DNA from: Chthoniobacterales bacterium
Lineage (GTDB): Bacteria; Verrucomicrobiota; Verrucomicrobiia; Chthoniobacterales; JACTMZ01
Direction of reading: 5' to 3'
DNA: 43,663 bases
NCBI GenBank assembly: GCA_014879535.1
Contig: JACSRX010000086.1
Span: 1-43,663 of the forward strand
Below, one piece after another: positions 1 through 8,467 of the stretch. A model generated the notes under the pieces. That model ran no database searches, was not told the origin of the DNA, and was given only the letters and a program-made list of their open reading frames with translations. A program made the position numbers and the translations under genes. The number at the start of each line of letters is the position of its first letter. Within the stretch, counting starts at the first letter, position 1.

Positions 1-124
1 CCCCCGCCACCGCCGCCCCCCCCGCCGGATCATCACTACAGGGACGAAGGTGGCGGATACATCTACAACCCGGTCCCTTGATCAGCGCGGCCAGTCACCA
101 TTGGCACAGCGCCCCGCAGGCATC

Positions 125-1333
125 ATGACCGACCAAAATCAGACTGCTGATTTGGGGGCACGATGCACCGCGCTGGGCCCTCAAGCCGCCGCGGAGTTGC
201 TTTCCAAGGAGAATCCCTCCAAGGCATCCCGCGCCCTGCAGAGTCTCCTTCCCAATGCAGCCCAAGAGATCTTGGGATGTCTGGATCACGCCCACCTGAG
301 GGCCATCCTTGAGGCGACCCCCGAGGAAGTCGCCGCAGAGTGGAACCTTGAATCGCGCTACCCGCAGGATTCTGTCGGCAGCCTCATGGAGCCCCCGGCT
401 GGCGTGTTCCATCCGGAGGAAACCGTTCTCCAAACGATCGATCAACTCCGCGAGATCACCAAGGGCAAGCTCATCACTTATTGCTTCGTCACGGATGCCG
501 CCGGGAAGTTGGTCGGGGTTGTCACCATGCGCGACCTCCTGCTCAATCCTCCCTCCAGCCGTCTCGACGAGCTCATGCTGCGCGACATCTTCTGCCTCCA
601 ACCGGAGGCATCCCTGCTGGACGCGATGAAGTCCACGTTGAACCGCCATTTTCCTGTCTATCCGGTCTGCGATGGATCCGGCAGGCTCGTCGGCCTCGTC
701 CGCGGTCAGGCGTTGGCGGAGGCGCAGGCTTTCGAATTGACGGCGCAAGCGGGCTCGATGGTCGGCGTCGAGAAGGAAGAGCGCATGGCGACACCGCTCC
801 TGCAAAGCCTGAAGTTCCGGCATCCGTGGCTCCAACTCAACCTGGCCACGGCATTCCTTGCGGCATTCGTTGTCGGCATCTTCGAGGAAACCATCGCCCA
901 AGTCGTCGCTCTCGCCGTCTTTCTCCCCGTGCTGGCCGGACAATCCGGCAACACGGGATGCCAGGCGCTGGCCGTCACATTGCGCGGCATGACGCTGGGC
1001 GAACTCAAGACCCGCAAGGGCGCCACCGTCGTCATCAAGGAGTCCCTCCTCGGCATGGCCAACGGCATTCTCGTGGGGATCACCGCGGCGCTCGGGATGC
1101 TGGCGTTCGCCTTCTGGCAGGGCAACTCCAACGCATGGATGCTCGCGCTCATCGTGTTTCTCGCCATGACAGGAAGCTGCGTGCTGAGCGGGGCCGCCGG
1201 GGCGCTTGTTCCCATGGTGCTCAAACGTCTCGGGGCGGATCCCGCAACCGCCTCCAGCATCTTCCTCACCACCGCGACCGACGTCGTGAGCATGGGGCTT
1301 TTTCTCGGCCTTGCCACCTGGCTGATCCTTTGA
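125..1333 (+). CDS. mgtE: MgtE-type magnesium transporter
   Basis: Predicted inner-membrane Mg2+ channel/transporter of the MgtE family. The protein has a short N-terminal MgtE helical domain (about residues 25-85 from the ATG), a CBS-domain pair (about 90-215; segments ending VVTMRDLLL and LVGLVRG) and a C-terminal membrane domain (about 250-402). The first membrane helix is followed by the pore-region motif LAGQSGNTGCQALAVTLRG, which matches the family pattern GNxGxQ...AVxxRG. At 402 residues it is slightly short for the family (about 450), mainly in the N domain. A GTG at 50 is in frame and would add 25 low-complexity residues; I prefer the ATG at 125. Neither start has a convincing Shine-Dalgarno. 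The stop overlaps the next start (TGATG), so the two genes are probably translationally coupled. The first 124 bases show no other feature. Confidence 0.9.
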   Translation: MTDQNQTADLGARCTALGPQAAAELLSKENPSKASRALQSLLPNAAQEILGCLDHAHLRAILEATPEEVAAEWNLESRYPQDSVGSLMEPPAGVFHPEETVLQTIDQLREITKGKLITYCFVTDAAGKLVGVVTMRDLLLNPPSSRLDELMLRDIFCLQPEASLLDAMKSTLNRHFPVYPVCDGSGRLVGLVRGQALAEAQAFELTAQAGSMVGVEKEERMATPLLQSLKFRHPWLQLNLATAFLAAFVVGIFEETIAQVVALAVFLPVLAGQSGNTGCQALAVTLRGMTLGELKTRKGATVVIKESLLGMANGILVGITAALGMLAFAFWQGNSNAWMLALIVFLAMTGSCVLSGAAGALVPMVLKRLGADPATASSIFLTTATDVVSMGLFLGLATWLIL

Positions 1334-3069
1334 TGCACGACGAGTCACAGGCTTCGCAGAGCCTCGAATCCCGCGAGGCGCTCCTGCGCGAGGTGTTGCA
1401 GAAGGAGTTCGGAGGCATGGACGCCGCCGCGTGGGGTGCCGTCGCCCCGCGCATCCGCTGGCTTCAACTGGCCGCTGGCGAAATCCTCTGTCGCGAGGGC
1501 GAAGCGGCCGACACGATGTATGTCGTCCTCAGCGGACGGCTGCGCGCCTCCCGCCGGTCGGACGGTGAGGACCGCGTCGTCGGCGAAATCAGCCGCGGCG
1601 AGACGGTCGGTGAAATGGCCCTTCTGGCCGGCGGTGTCCGCACCGCGACGGTGCAGGCCATGCGCGACTGCGTCCTTGCCGGCCTCGACCGTGCCGGATT
1701 CGTCGAACTGGCCCGATTGTCACCGGAATCCGTGATGCGCGTGGCCCAGATCCAGATGCAGCGTCTGCAACGCGCCAACCTCCCCCCCTCACCCTTCAAG
1801 AAACAGATTTGCCTCGCCCTTTACACCGCCGCTCCCGGTGTCGATTCCTCCGCCTTCGCACGCGACCTGCACGGCGAGATTGCCAAGCGGGCACGGACGC
1901 TCTTGGTCGGGTCCGACGACGCCCCGCCGGGTGGCCGCACCGATGCCGAGGTCGGCCAGCGCATTGCCCTTTGGCTCAGCGAACAGGAGGCCGCCACCGA
2001 CGTTCTCATCATGGCTTGCGGAACCGCGACCACGACATGGACCCGCCAATGCCTCAGGCATGCCGACCTCGTCCTGCTCCTCGCCCCGCCGGGGACACGT
2101 CCATCTGTGCCTGACAACCTCATTCCGCGCGGCATTCCCCGCACACTCGTGGTGATTCATCCCGACGGGGGCAGGGAGCCCCGCGGCACGGCCGCGGCAC
2201 GGTCCGCCTGCGGCGCGACCGCCCATTTCCACCTGCGCAGGAACTCGGCAGCCGACCTCCTGCGGCTCGGACGCCTGCTCACGGGAAATGCCAACGGCAT
2301 CGCTTTCGCCGGTGGCGGGGCCCGCTCGTTCTCCCACCTCGGCGTCCTCAACGCCCTCGAAGAACACGGCATCCCCGTGGATCTTGCGGCCGGCACCAGC
2401 CTTGGCGCCATCGTGGCTGCCGGAGTCTCGCTGGACCTTGACCTCGAGGAGCTGATGCGCCGCTTCCGGATCATGGTCCAGAGGAATCCGACCAAGCGTG
2501 ACTACCTGCTCTTCCCCAGCACCTCCTTCCTCTCCGGGAAAAAGCTCGACCGTCTGCTGCCCCATCTCCTGCCGGACTCGGACATCGAGGACTCGTGGAA
2601 GGATTTTGCCTGCGTCTCCGCGAACCTCACGCATCCCAGCGCCCATGTTCACCAGTCCGGATCCCTTCTGCGCTCCCTGCGCGCCACCGTTTCGATTCCC
2701 GGCGTCTTCCCCCCCGTTGTCACCGAGGAGGGCGACCTGCTCGTCGATGGCGGCGTGGTGAACAACCTCCCGGCCGACATCCTGCGCAACCGCGGCGCCG
2801 GGAAACTCATCGCCTGCGACCAAGGCGGTCCCACCGCCAGCGGAAAAGGTGGCGACACCCCCAAGGCCATCGCCATCATCATGCGCTCCGTCGTCCTGCA
2901 CAGCCGCATCACCGGCCGGGCATGGCGCACAGCTGCGGATCTCTACTTCGAATCCCCGGTCAACGACATCAGCCTGCTGGAGTGGGACAAGTTCGACCTC
3001 GCCGTGTCCCGCGGATATGAGAATGCAAAGCGGGTGCTCGAAGGCGTCGACCCCTCGGAATGGCAATGA
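1333..3069 (+). CDS. cyclic-nucleotide-binding domain/patatin-like phospholipase (NTE/RssA-like)
   Basis: Predicted serine lipid acyl hydrolase with an N-terminal effector domain. Residues about 20-140 form a cNMP-binding/cupin roll (GEILCREGEAADTMYVVLSG, then GETVGEMALLAG). A middle segment (about 155-300) resembles the spacer of NTE-family proteins. Residues about 320-500 are a patatin domain with the oxyanion loop GGGARSF (327-333), the nucleophile elbow GTSLG (Ser356) and the catalytic DGG (Asp472). The Ser-Asp dyad is therefore intact. There is no signal peptide or membrane segment, so a cytosolic or peripheral location is likely. The ATG overlaps the mgtE stop by one base, and the stop overlaps the next gene. 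NTE-type enzymes deacylate phospholipids or lysophospholipids; the substrate here is not readable. Whether the cNMP fold binds a nucleotide cannot be told from sequence alone. Confidence 0.9.
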   Translation: MHDESQASQSLESREALLREVLQKEFGGMDAAAWGAVAPRIRWLQLAAGEILCREGEAADTMYVVLSGRLRASRRSDGEDRVVGEISRGETVGEMALLAGGVRTATVQAMRDCVLAGLDRAGFVELARLSPESVMRVAQIQMQRLQRANLPPSPFKKQICLALYTAAPGVDSSAFARDLHGEIAKRARTLLVGSDDAPPGGRTDAEVGQRIALWLSEQEAATDVLIMACGTATTTWTRQCLRHADLVLLLAPPGTRPSVPDNLIPRGIPRTLVVIHPDGGREPRGTAAARSACGATAHFHLRRNSAADLLRLGRLLTGNANGIAFAGGGARSFSHLGVLNALEEHGIPVDLAAGTSLGAIVAAGVSLDLDLEELMRRFRIMVQRNPTKRDYLLFPSTSFLSGKKLDRLLPHLLPDSDIEDSWKDFACVSANLTHPSAHVHQSGSLLRSLRATVSIPGVFPPVVTEEGDLLVDGGVVNNLPADILRNRGAGKLIACDQGGPTASGKGGDTPKAIAIIMRSVVLHSRITGRAWRTAADLYFESPVNDISLLEWDKFDLAVSRGYENAKRVLEGVDPSEWQ

Positions 3070-3647
3070 AGGCCCGGACGTGCATTCCTGCAGCCCTCGC
3101 GGCGCTGGCCTCGCTGCTCCTCGCTTCGTTCGCCCGCGCGTCGGAGTTCCCCGCGGAGACCATCGTGGACGGACAGAGGCTCGTGCTCAACGGGTCTGCG
3201 ACACGGACCGTCTGGGGATTCGGGATTTACCACATCGGCCTGTTTCTCACGGAAAAGAGCGGCGATGAACAGGCGATCCTTGCCAATGATCAGGAACCGA
3301 AGCGAATCCATATCCGGATGGTCCGGGAGGTCGGCAAGCAGCGCTTCACCGGAACGGTGCAACAAAGCCTCGATCAAAACTTCAGCCCCGAGGACACCCG
3401 CCGCTTCGCCTCCGAGATCGCCAGGTTCCTCGCCTTCTTCCACCAGGGAGAGGGACTCAAGCAGGGCACGGAAATCACCATTGATTTCATCCCCGCCCGG
3501 GGGATGGTCGCCGCCAAGGACGGCGTGGAACTCGGTGTCATTCCCGGAGCCGACTTCTACCACAAGATTCTGGGCCTCTGGATCGGAAAGCCGCTGCAAA
3601 AATCCATCAAGGACGGCCTGCTCGGCCGCGGCGCCGGCTGGTGGTGA
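3066..3647 (+). CDS. secreted chalcone-isomerase-like protein
   Basis: The mature protein resembles bacterial chalcone-isomerase-like domains (Chalcone_3 type). In plants, related folds include fatty-acid-binding proteins as well as true isomerases. A signal peptide (hydrophobic stretch AALAALASLLLASFARA) is followed by the family-typical start of the mature protein: VDGQRLVLNGSATRTVWGFG, then IYHIGLFLTE. The C-terminal part holds the usual ADFYHKILGLWIGKPLQKS segment. A true chalcone isomerase activity is unlikely to be implied; fatty-acid or lipid binding in the periplasm is a plausible inference. I chose the ATG at 3066 because it overlaps the patatin stop as ATGA. An ATG two codons upstream (3060) is equally open. 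Confidence 0.8.
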   Translation: MKARTCIPAALAALASLLLASFARASEFPAETIVDGQRLVLNGSATRTVWGFGIYHIGLFLTEKSGDEQAILANDQEPKRIHIRMVREVGKQRFTGTVQQSLDQNFSPEDTRRFASEIARFLAFFHQGEGLKQGTEITIDFIPARGMVAAKDGVELGVIPGADFYHKILGLWIGKPLQKSIKDGLLGRGAGWW

Positions 3648-3676
3648 CCTTTCAACGTCCCTCAGCGGGAGGCGTG

Positions 3677-3705
3677 TTGACGGTGCCGGAGCGGACCTTT
3701 AACCT
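3677..3705 (+). promoter_or_regulatory. possible sigma70-type promoter for the lipase lipoprotein gene
   Basis: TTGACG (3677-3682), 17 bases, then TAACCT (3700-3705). The -35 matches consensus at 5 of 6 positions and the -10 at 3 of 6, including the strongly conserved first, second and last bases. Transcription would start only about 6 bases before the ATG at 3718, giving an almost leaderless mRNA. The 70-base gap after the preceding gene is the only sizeable gap in this gene group, which fits an internal promoter. It is a visual match only. Confidence 0.35.
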
Positions 3706-3717
3706 TCCGTCCTCGTC

Positions 3718-5367
3718 ATGGGCAAAGGCCATCTCACCGCCGTCCTTCTGGCCCTCCCGCTCCTGCTGGCCGGGTGCGCCCAGTATTCAAAAGTCTTCGA
3801 GACCCGCCGCACCTCGGACCTGGCCGTCACCGAGTCGCAGTTGTCGCTCGCTCAGACACGCGAGAACCTCCGATCCCGGCCGATCGAGCAGCTCGGGCAC
3901 TATCTGGATGCCGCGAACGACGCCCGTCTGCGCCTCGCTTCAGACCCGCGCAACACCCTTCTCCGCAGCGATTACAATTTCGCGGTGGCGCGGGTCATCG
4001 ACATCATCTCCGAGCAGAAGCTCCAGCCTTGGGACGCCGCGGTCGCGGCGCCTTCGGAGTCCGGATCACCGTGGCGGCTGCGGCTGACCCCGCCCTTTCC
4101 GCAGCCCCAATATCACCCCCGCCATTTCCAGTTCACCCCGTCCGACCGCTACAACTTCCGTGGAAAACTGGTGGGTGAGCGCGTCCTCAAGGAGGGCTTG
4201 GGTGCACCGCTGGTCGTCGCGGGCAAGGACCTCGATTACGTCAAGATCGACAAGTTCGCACAGGGGCGGAACGTGTATTACGGCCTGACGGCGGTCATCC
4301 GCTTCCATGGCCGGGACTGCGAGGTCATCCTTCAGGATCCGCTGGACAAGGAGAATGTCACCTTGGACGGCAGGACCTACCCGGTGGCCGGGGATTTCCA
4401 AGGTCCCCTCGCGCTGGCCCTGGCCGAACTCGACATGCACAAGCGCGAGATCTTGGGCCTTTTCAAGCCGCAGATGTTCGAGCAGAACGCGCGTCTGGCG
4501 CGCCTCCAGCCGTTCAATCCCGGGAAAATCCCCGTGATTTTCATCCACGGCCTCGGCAATTCGCCAGCCACATGGGCGCCGGTCGTCGAATTCCTCCGCG
4601 GGGATCCTCTCATACGCCAGAACTACCAGTTCTGGTTTTTCAGCTATCCTTCCGGCCTGCCCTACCCGCTTTCCGCCGCGATGCTGCGCCGCCAGCTGGC
4701 GGAAATCCGCAAACGCTACCCGAACTTGAAGGATGCCGTCGTCATCGGGCACAGCATGGGCGGGATGATCAGCCGGCTTCTCATCACCGACAGCGGCATG
4801 AAGCTCTGGAACACGTATTTCGACGAGCCACCGTCGGCGATCCCCTTCTCGCAGAAGACGCGCGAGGTCATGGGCGGCTCCCTGATTTTCAAGCCGACAC
4901 CGGGCATCGGCCGCGTCGTCTTCGTTTCGGCCTCCCACCGGGGCAGCGAGAAGGCCGTGGACTTCTGGGGCCGCCTCGGGGCCGCGGTCGTGGGAAACCC
5001 CCTCACTCAGGACACCGTTTACAAGGAGGCGATCGCCCACGCGAAGCCCGCGGCACAGGCCCGCACCCGGAACCGGCTTCCGAACAGCATCGACATGCTC
5101 GACCCGGCGAATCTTTTCGTCACCACCGTCAACCAGCTTCCGCTCAAGCCCGGGGTGCCCTACCACTCACTCATCGGCGACCGGGGGCGGGGAGGCTTCC
5201 TCGACCATACCCGGCCGAACAGCAGCGACGGCATTGTTCCCTACTGGAGCAGCCATATGGAGGGGGCCGCCAGCGAGAGGGTCATTCCCAGCGGCCACTG
5301 GTCCCATCTCCACCCGCTCGGCATGGTGGAGATCAACCGCATCCTCCTCGAGCACCTGCGGAAGTGA
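3718..5367 (+). CDS. alpha/beta-hydrolase lipoprotein, predicted lipase/esterase
   Basis: Predicted envelope-anchored serine hydrolase. The N-terminus is a lipoprotein signal with lipobox LLAGC (Cys20). Residues about 25-265 are a family-specific N-terminal region I cannot assign. Residues about 268-549 form an alpha/beta-hydrolase domain: oxyanion strand FIHGLGNS (about 275-282), nucleophile elbow GHSMGG (Ser346), a likely acid in the SSDGIVP segment and a late His in SGHWSH. The layout matches large lipase-like lipoproteins rather than small esterases. It follows the chalcone-isomerase-like gene by 70 bases and may have its own promoter. Substrate is unknown; a lipid or ester substrate is inferred from the fold and from the phospholipase gene nearby. 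Confidence 0.85.
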   Translation: MGKGHLTAVLLALPLLLAGCAQYSKVFETRRTSDLAVTESQLSLAQTRENLRSRPIEQLGHYLDAANDARLRLASDPRNTLLRSDYNFAVARVIDIISEQKLQPWDAAVAAPSESGSPWRLRLTPPFPQPQYHPRHFQFTPSDRYNFRGKLVGERVLKEGLGAPLVVAGKDLDYVKIDKFAQGRNVYYGLTAVIRFHGRDCEVILQDPLDKENVTLDGRTYPVAGDFQGPLALALAELDMHKREILGLFKPQMFEQNARLARLQPFNPGKIPVIFIHGLGNSPATWAPVVEFLRGDPLIRQNYQFWFFSYPSGLPYPLSAAMLRRQLAEIRKRYPNLKDAVVIGHSMGGMISRLLITDSGMKLWNTYFDEPPSAIPFSQKTREVMGGSLIFKPTPGIGRVVFVSASHRGSEKAVDFWGRLGAAVVGNPLTQDTVYKEAIAHAKPAAQARTRNRLPNSIDMLDPANLFVTTVNQLPLKPGVPYHSLIGDRGRGGFLDHTRPNSSDGIVPYWSSHMEGAASERVIPSGHWSHLHPLGMVEINRILLEHLRK

Positions 5368-5392
5368 ACGCAGCATCCCCAGATCCTTCCGC

Positions 5393-6535
5393 ATGAAGCA
5401 CGAACATTCCGTTCTTCTGGAAAAGCGCAAACTCGCCCCCATGGAGGCGCTTGTCTCCCTCTACGGCGAAGGCGATACGGAAACCGCGCGCGCCATTGTT
5501 GCAAGCCTCAGCCACCGCATCTTCCACCATGATCCCCCCGCCCCCTCCGGCGCCGTGCGCCGCGGCCTCGCCCATTTCGCGCTCTGGCTCATGCGCAAGA
5601 CGACCCGCGCACAGAGGCAGATCGGACCCGACGGCGCCCCCATGGTCACCTACCGCAATGCGATCCTCGAGGGGGCGGACCACCCCTACGCGATCACCCT
5701 GCTCGAGCCCTCCCGCGCGGACACCTCGTCCTTCGTCGAGGGCGGCGACCCGATGAACGCCGTTTACATGATGCTCGTTCCGGAAATCCGGCGGAATGCG
5801 AACCTATGGGACAGCATCATGCTCGATTCGGTCCAGGCCCGGGACGTCCAATGGCGGTTGGTTTGGGAAACCCGCATGACCCACGAGCTGGCTGCGCGGC
5901 GGCTCAAGGACGGCAGGCCGGTCCGGCTCAAGGCCGCCGCGGCAGGCACAGGGCTCAGCATGATCCTCGTCCTCAACCGCCTGCTGGAGGAGGGACACAA
6001 TCCGGATCTGATCGCCGCCACCATCGGCGACCGTGAGGAGGCGAATGTCCGGAAGGCTGTCAGGCTCATGGAAAAGCTTCCATCCCTCAAACCACTCCTC
6101 GCAACGGAGCCCGGTGCCCGGGGCATCTTCGCCGGGGTCGAGGACCTTCTTGCCCCGTGGTCCCCCGGGCCGCTCCCCGCCTCCGACGTGGTCACGCTCG
6201 TCGGCATTCTCGAGTATTTCCACGGACACACCGCCACGACGACCGAGGAGCTTTCCGGTGAGGCCGCCCCGGAGGGGGCGGTGGAAGCGGCGGCATTGGT
6301 CCGCGCCATCGGGCAATTGACCGCCCCGGACGGTTCGCTGGTGGTGAACACCTACCGCCTCGGTGCGGCGGCCCAGATCCTGGAAACCTTCGGCAAGAAG
6401 TTCCGCTACCGGGGCCGTCCGGAGATGGAACAGCTGCTCGCCCATGGCGGATTCACACCGGACAACCGTTTCACTTCGGGCAACATTTTCGATGTGGAGG
6501 TTTTCCGGAAGGCGGACCTCAACGGCTCCCGGTGA
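5393..6535 (+). CDS. predicted SAM-dependent methyltransferase-like protein
   Basis: A 380-residue soluble protein with a Rossmann-type methyltransferase layout in its second half. The glycine-rich SAM loop may be the VRLKAAAAGTGLS segment (177-189). An acidic residue follows the next strand (LIAATIGDRE, Asp213 region). A later strand-helix LVGILEYF segment is followed by a strand near SLVVNTYR, as in class I methyltransferases. The N-terminal half (about 1-170) has no family I can name. The glycine-rich loop is poorer than the classic GxGxG, so activity is uncertain. The ATG lies 25 bases after the lipase stop. The 3' end overlaps the convergent LolA-like gene by 17 bases. It could equally be an inactive methyltransferase fold. 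Confidence 0.65.
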   Translation: MKHEHSVLLEKRKLAPMEALVSLYGEGDTETARAIVASLSHRIFHHDPPAPSGAVRRGLAHFALWLMRKTTRAQRQIGPDGAPMVTYRNAILEGADHPYAITLLEPSRADTSSFVEGGDPMNAVYMMLVPEIRRNANLWDSIMLDSVQARDVQWRLVWETRMTHELAARRLKDGRPVRLKAAAAGTGLSMILVLNRLLEEGHNPDLIAATIGDREEANVRKAVRLMEKLPSLKPLLATEPGARGIFAGVEDLLAPWSPGPLPASDVVTLVGILEYFHGHTATTTEELSGEAAPEGAVEAAALVRAIGQLTAPDGSLVVNTYRLGAAAQILETFGKKFRYRGRPEMEQLLAHGGFTPDNRFTSGNIFDVEVFRKADLNGSR

Positions 6536-7328
6536 CCGCCGGAAGCCCCTCCCGGGTGAAATCGGCATCCTGCACCTTCGCATCGTGCCGCAGATTGGAA
6601 CCCTCGATTTCCGTGACCGTGCCGGAGCCCGTTCGGCGGATCGTCAGCGCCGCGGGCACATGGCGGCCGATGTCGTCCTTCGCCACCTGCGTGGTGTCGA
6701 TGCGGCAGGCCAGGCGCCCCTGCCTGTCGAATTTTTCCACCCGCATGGCAATCAACCTCCTCGGGTCGATCCAACTCCTCACCCGGCTGTAGGCAGACGC
6801 ATCCTTTGCGCCGGGCTTCGATTCCAGAATGACGCAGTCCACCTTGCCCTCGTTCTCCCGTCCCGCCAGTGCCTGTCCGCTCCAAAGGAAGAAATTCTCC
6901 ACGGCATCCCGGTAGGAAAGGTCGCTGCCGAAAGCACCCTCCTGCAGTCGCTGCGGATCCAAGCGGCTCTCGCGGTCGGACGGCGTGACTGAAAATCCTC
7001 CCGGAGCGCTCCCCATGTCCTGCCGGACCACAAAGGCCTCCCCCTTGCGGTCGGCCGGCCACAGGACAGCATAGGCCGCCTCCGATCTCTCCGGGGTCCG
7101 GCGGCTCTTGATCTGCACCTGAAGAACCACCGGAGCGCCGCCGTCCTCCGGCTGGATTTTGAATCTGGCACGCGCCACGGAATTTCCGTCCTGGGCCGCC
7201 GCCCCGAGTGCCGCTGCCAACTCGGAGGCCGTCAACTCCGCGGCCGAAGCCCCCCCGCCTGGCCAGAGGAGAAAACCGGCAAGATAACAAAGGTGGACGG
7301 CCGTCCTGCACAATCTCATGGGAACCAT
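6519..7328 (-). CDS. LolA-like periplasmic lipid/lipoprotein carrier
   Basis: Predicted periplasmic protein of the LolA/LolB-like 'outer membrane lipoprotein-sorting protein' group. A signal peptide (MRLCRTAVHLCYLAGFLLW... ending near GASAAE) is followed by a beta-rich domain with the characteristic GSDLSYRDAVENFFLW segment and late lines such as PRRLIAMRVEKFDRQG. LolA-fold proteins carry acyl-chain cargo across the periplasm. It is the last gene of the PKS operon, 23 bases after the permease stop, so it is a likely carrier for the lipid exported by the ABC pair. That role is inferred from position and fold. ATGs at 7328 and 7319 are both possible. Its 3' end overlaps the convergent methyltransferase gene by 17 bases. 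The protein is about 269 residues. Confidence 0.8.
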   Translation of the reverse strand: MVPMRLCRTAVHLCYLAGFLLWPGGGASAAELTASELAAALGAAAQDGNSVARARFKIQPEDGGAPVVLQVQIKSRRTPERSEAAYAVLWPADRKGEAFVVRQDMGSAPGGFSVTPSDRESRLDPQRLQEGAFGSDLSYRDAVENFFLWSGQALAGRENEGKVDCVILESKPGAKDASAYSRVRSWIDPRRLIAMRVEKFDRQGRLACRIDTTQVAKDDIGRHVPAALTIRRTGSGTVTEIEGSNLRHDAKVQDADFTREGLPAVTGSR

Positions 7329-7351
7329 CAAGCCGCGCTCGCTGCGTGCGG

Positions 7352-8467
7352 TCAACCTTGAAGCGCGATGCCCGGGGACAGACGCGAACTCCTCCAAGCC
7401 GGATACAGGCCGCTGATGACGCCCACGCCGACCGCAATGGAGATGGCCGACGCCGCGAGACCCCACCCGAGATCCGGCTCAAGGAACCCACGCACAGCCG
7501 GTGCCATCTGGAGTGCCGCCAGCGTGACCGACCCGAGCACGACACCGACGATGCCTCCGAGAAAACCCATGGCCGCGGACTCGCACAGGATCAGCGCCAT
7601 GATCCGCGACCTTCTCCAACCCAGCGCCAACAGGACGCCGATCTCGTGTTTGCGTTCGAAGACACTCATGAGCATCGTGTTCATCACGCCGAGCACCCCC
7701 ACCACGAGGGCGAGGAGGGACGTGCTCCAACTCATCGCCCGGGCCATCTGGAACCCCTGGCTGGTGCCCACCACTTGGTCGGCCTTCACCGCGCGAAGCC
7801 CCGGAAACATCTCCTCGATCGTGCGGCAGAGTTCATCCACCGCGGCCGGGCTGCTGCCACCGGGCACGCGGATGTTGATGAAATTGACGCGACCGTCGTA
7901 GCCGGAGACCTCCTGGAACCGCGGGAGCGGCATGTTGACGGCCCCGTTCTCAAGGACCGACTGGCCATCGACGATGCCCACCACCTCGAAGTCCCCGGTC
8001 TCGACCTGGATGCGGTCACCCGCCTTCTTCCGCAACACCTCGGCCGCCAGCTTGCCCAAGACCACGGCGGGCTCGTCGGCATCCCTCGGAAGCCGCCCTT
8101 CGATCAGCTTGAACTGGTCCCATGTGAATGACCCCCACTCGCGGCCGTAAACCACCATCATCGGGGCATCCTCGACGCTCAGCATCTGCATGAGGGTGCC
8201 ATTCGCCTCGGCGACACCCGGCAACTCCGCAATACGGTCGCGCACCGACTCGTCGAACGCCTTGGGCATGATGCCGCCCTGCATGTTGCTCACGATCACG
8301 TCGATGCCGATCGCATCAAGCTGGCCCGAGACGCTCTTTTCGTAGCCCGACGACATGCCGACAAGCGCCACCACGGCGGCGATGCCGATGGAAATGCCCA
8401 GCACGGTCAACCCCGTGCGCACCGGGCGGCGCCACAGGCCGCGGAAGATGACCTGCAGGAAACTCAT
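7352..8467 (-). CDS. ABC transporter permease, MacB/LolC (FtsX-like) type
   Basis: Inner-membrane permease of the type VII (MacB/Lol/FtsX) ABC class. A first helix (about residues 17-40, LTVLGISIGIAAVVALVGM) is followed by a large periplasmic MacB_PCD domain (about 45-235). A C-terminal FtsX domain (about 250-365) has three helices (LLALVVGVLGVMNTMLM, ILCESAAMGFLGGIVGVVLG and the last helix near AISIAVGVGVISGLYP). The cytoplasmic loop ERKHEIGVLLALGW is the typical coupling segment. At 371 residues it lacks the fused ATPase of true MacB, so the ATPase comes from the preceding gene, with a 4-base ATGA overlap. This class moves substrates from the inner-membrane outer leaflet or periplasm by mechanotransmission, fitting lipid or lipoprotein extraction. 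Confidence 0.92.
   Translation of the reverse strand: MSFLQVIFRGLWRRPVRTGLTVLGISIGIAAVVALVGMSSGYEKSVSGQLDAIGIDVIVSNMQGGIMPKAFDESVRDRIAELPGVAEANGTLMQMLSVEDAPMMVVYGREWGSFTWDQFKLIEGRLPRDADEPAVVLGKLAAEVLRKKAGDRIQVETGDFEVVGIVDGQSVLENGAVNMPLPRFQEVSGYDGRVNFINIRVPGGSSPAAVDELCRTIEEMFPGLRAVKADQVVGTSQGFQMARAMSWSTSLLALVVGVLGVMNTMLMSVFERKHEIGVLLALGWRRSRIMALILCESAAMGFLGGIVGVVLGSVTLAALQMAPAVRGFLEPDLGWGLAASAISIAVGVGVISGLYPAWRSSRLSPGIALQG

Noticed and set aside
95-1348. Long - strand open frame opposite mgtE
   Set aside because: MgtE signatures are clear on the + strand; the opposite frame has no recognisable domain.
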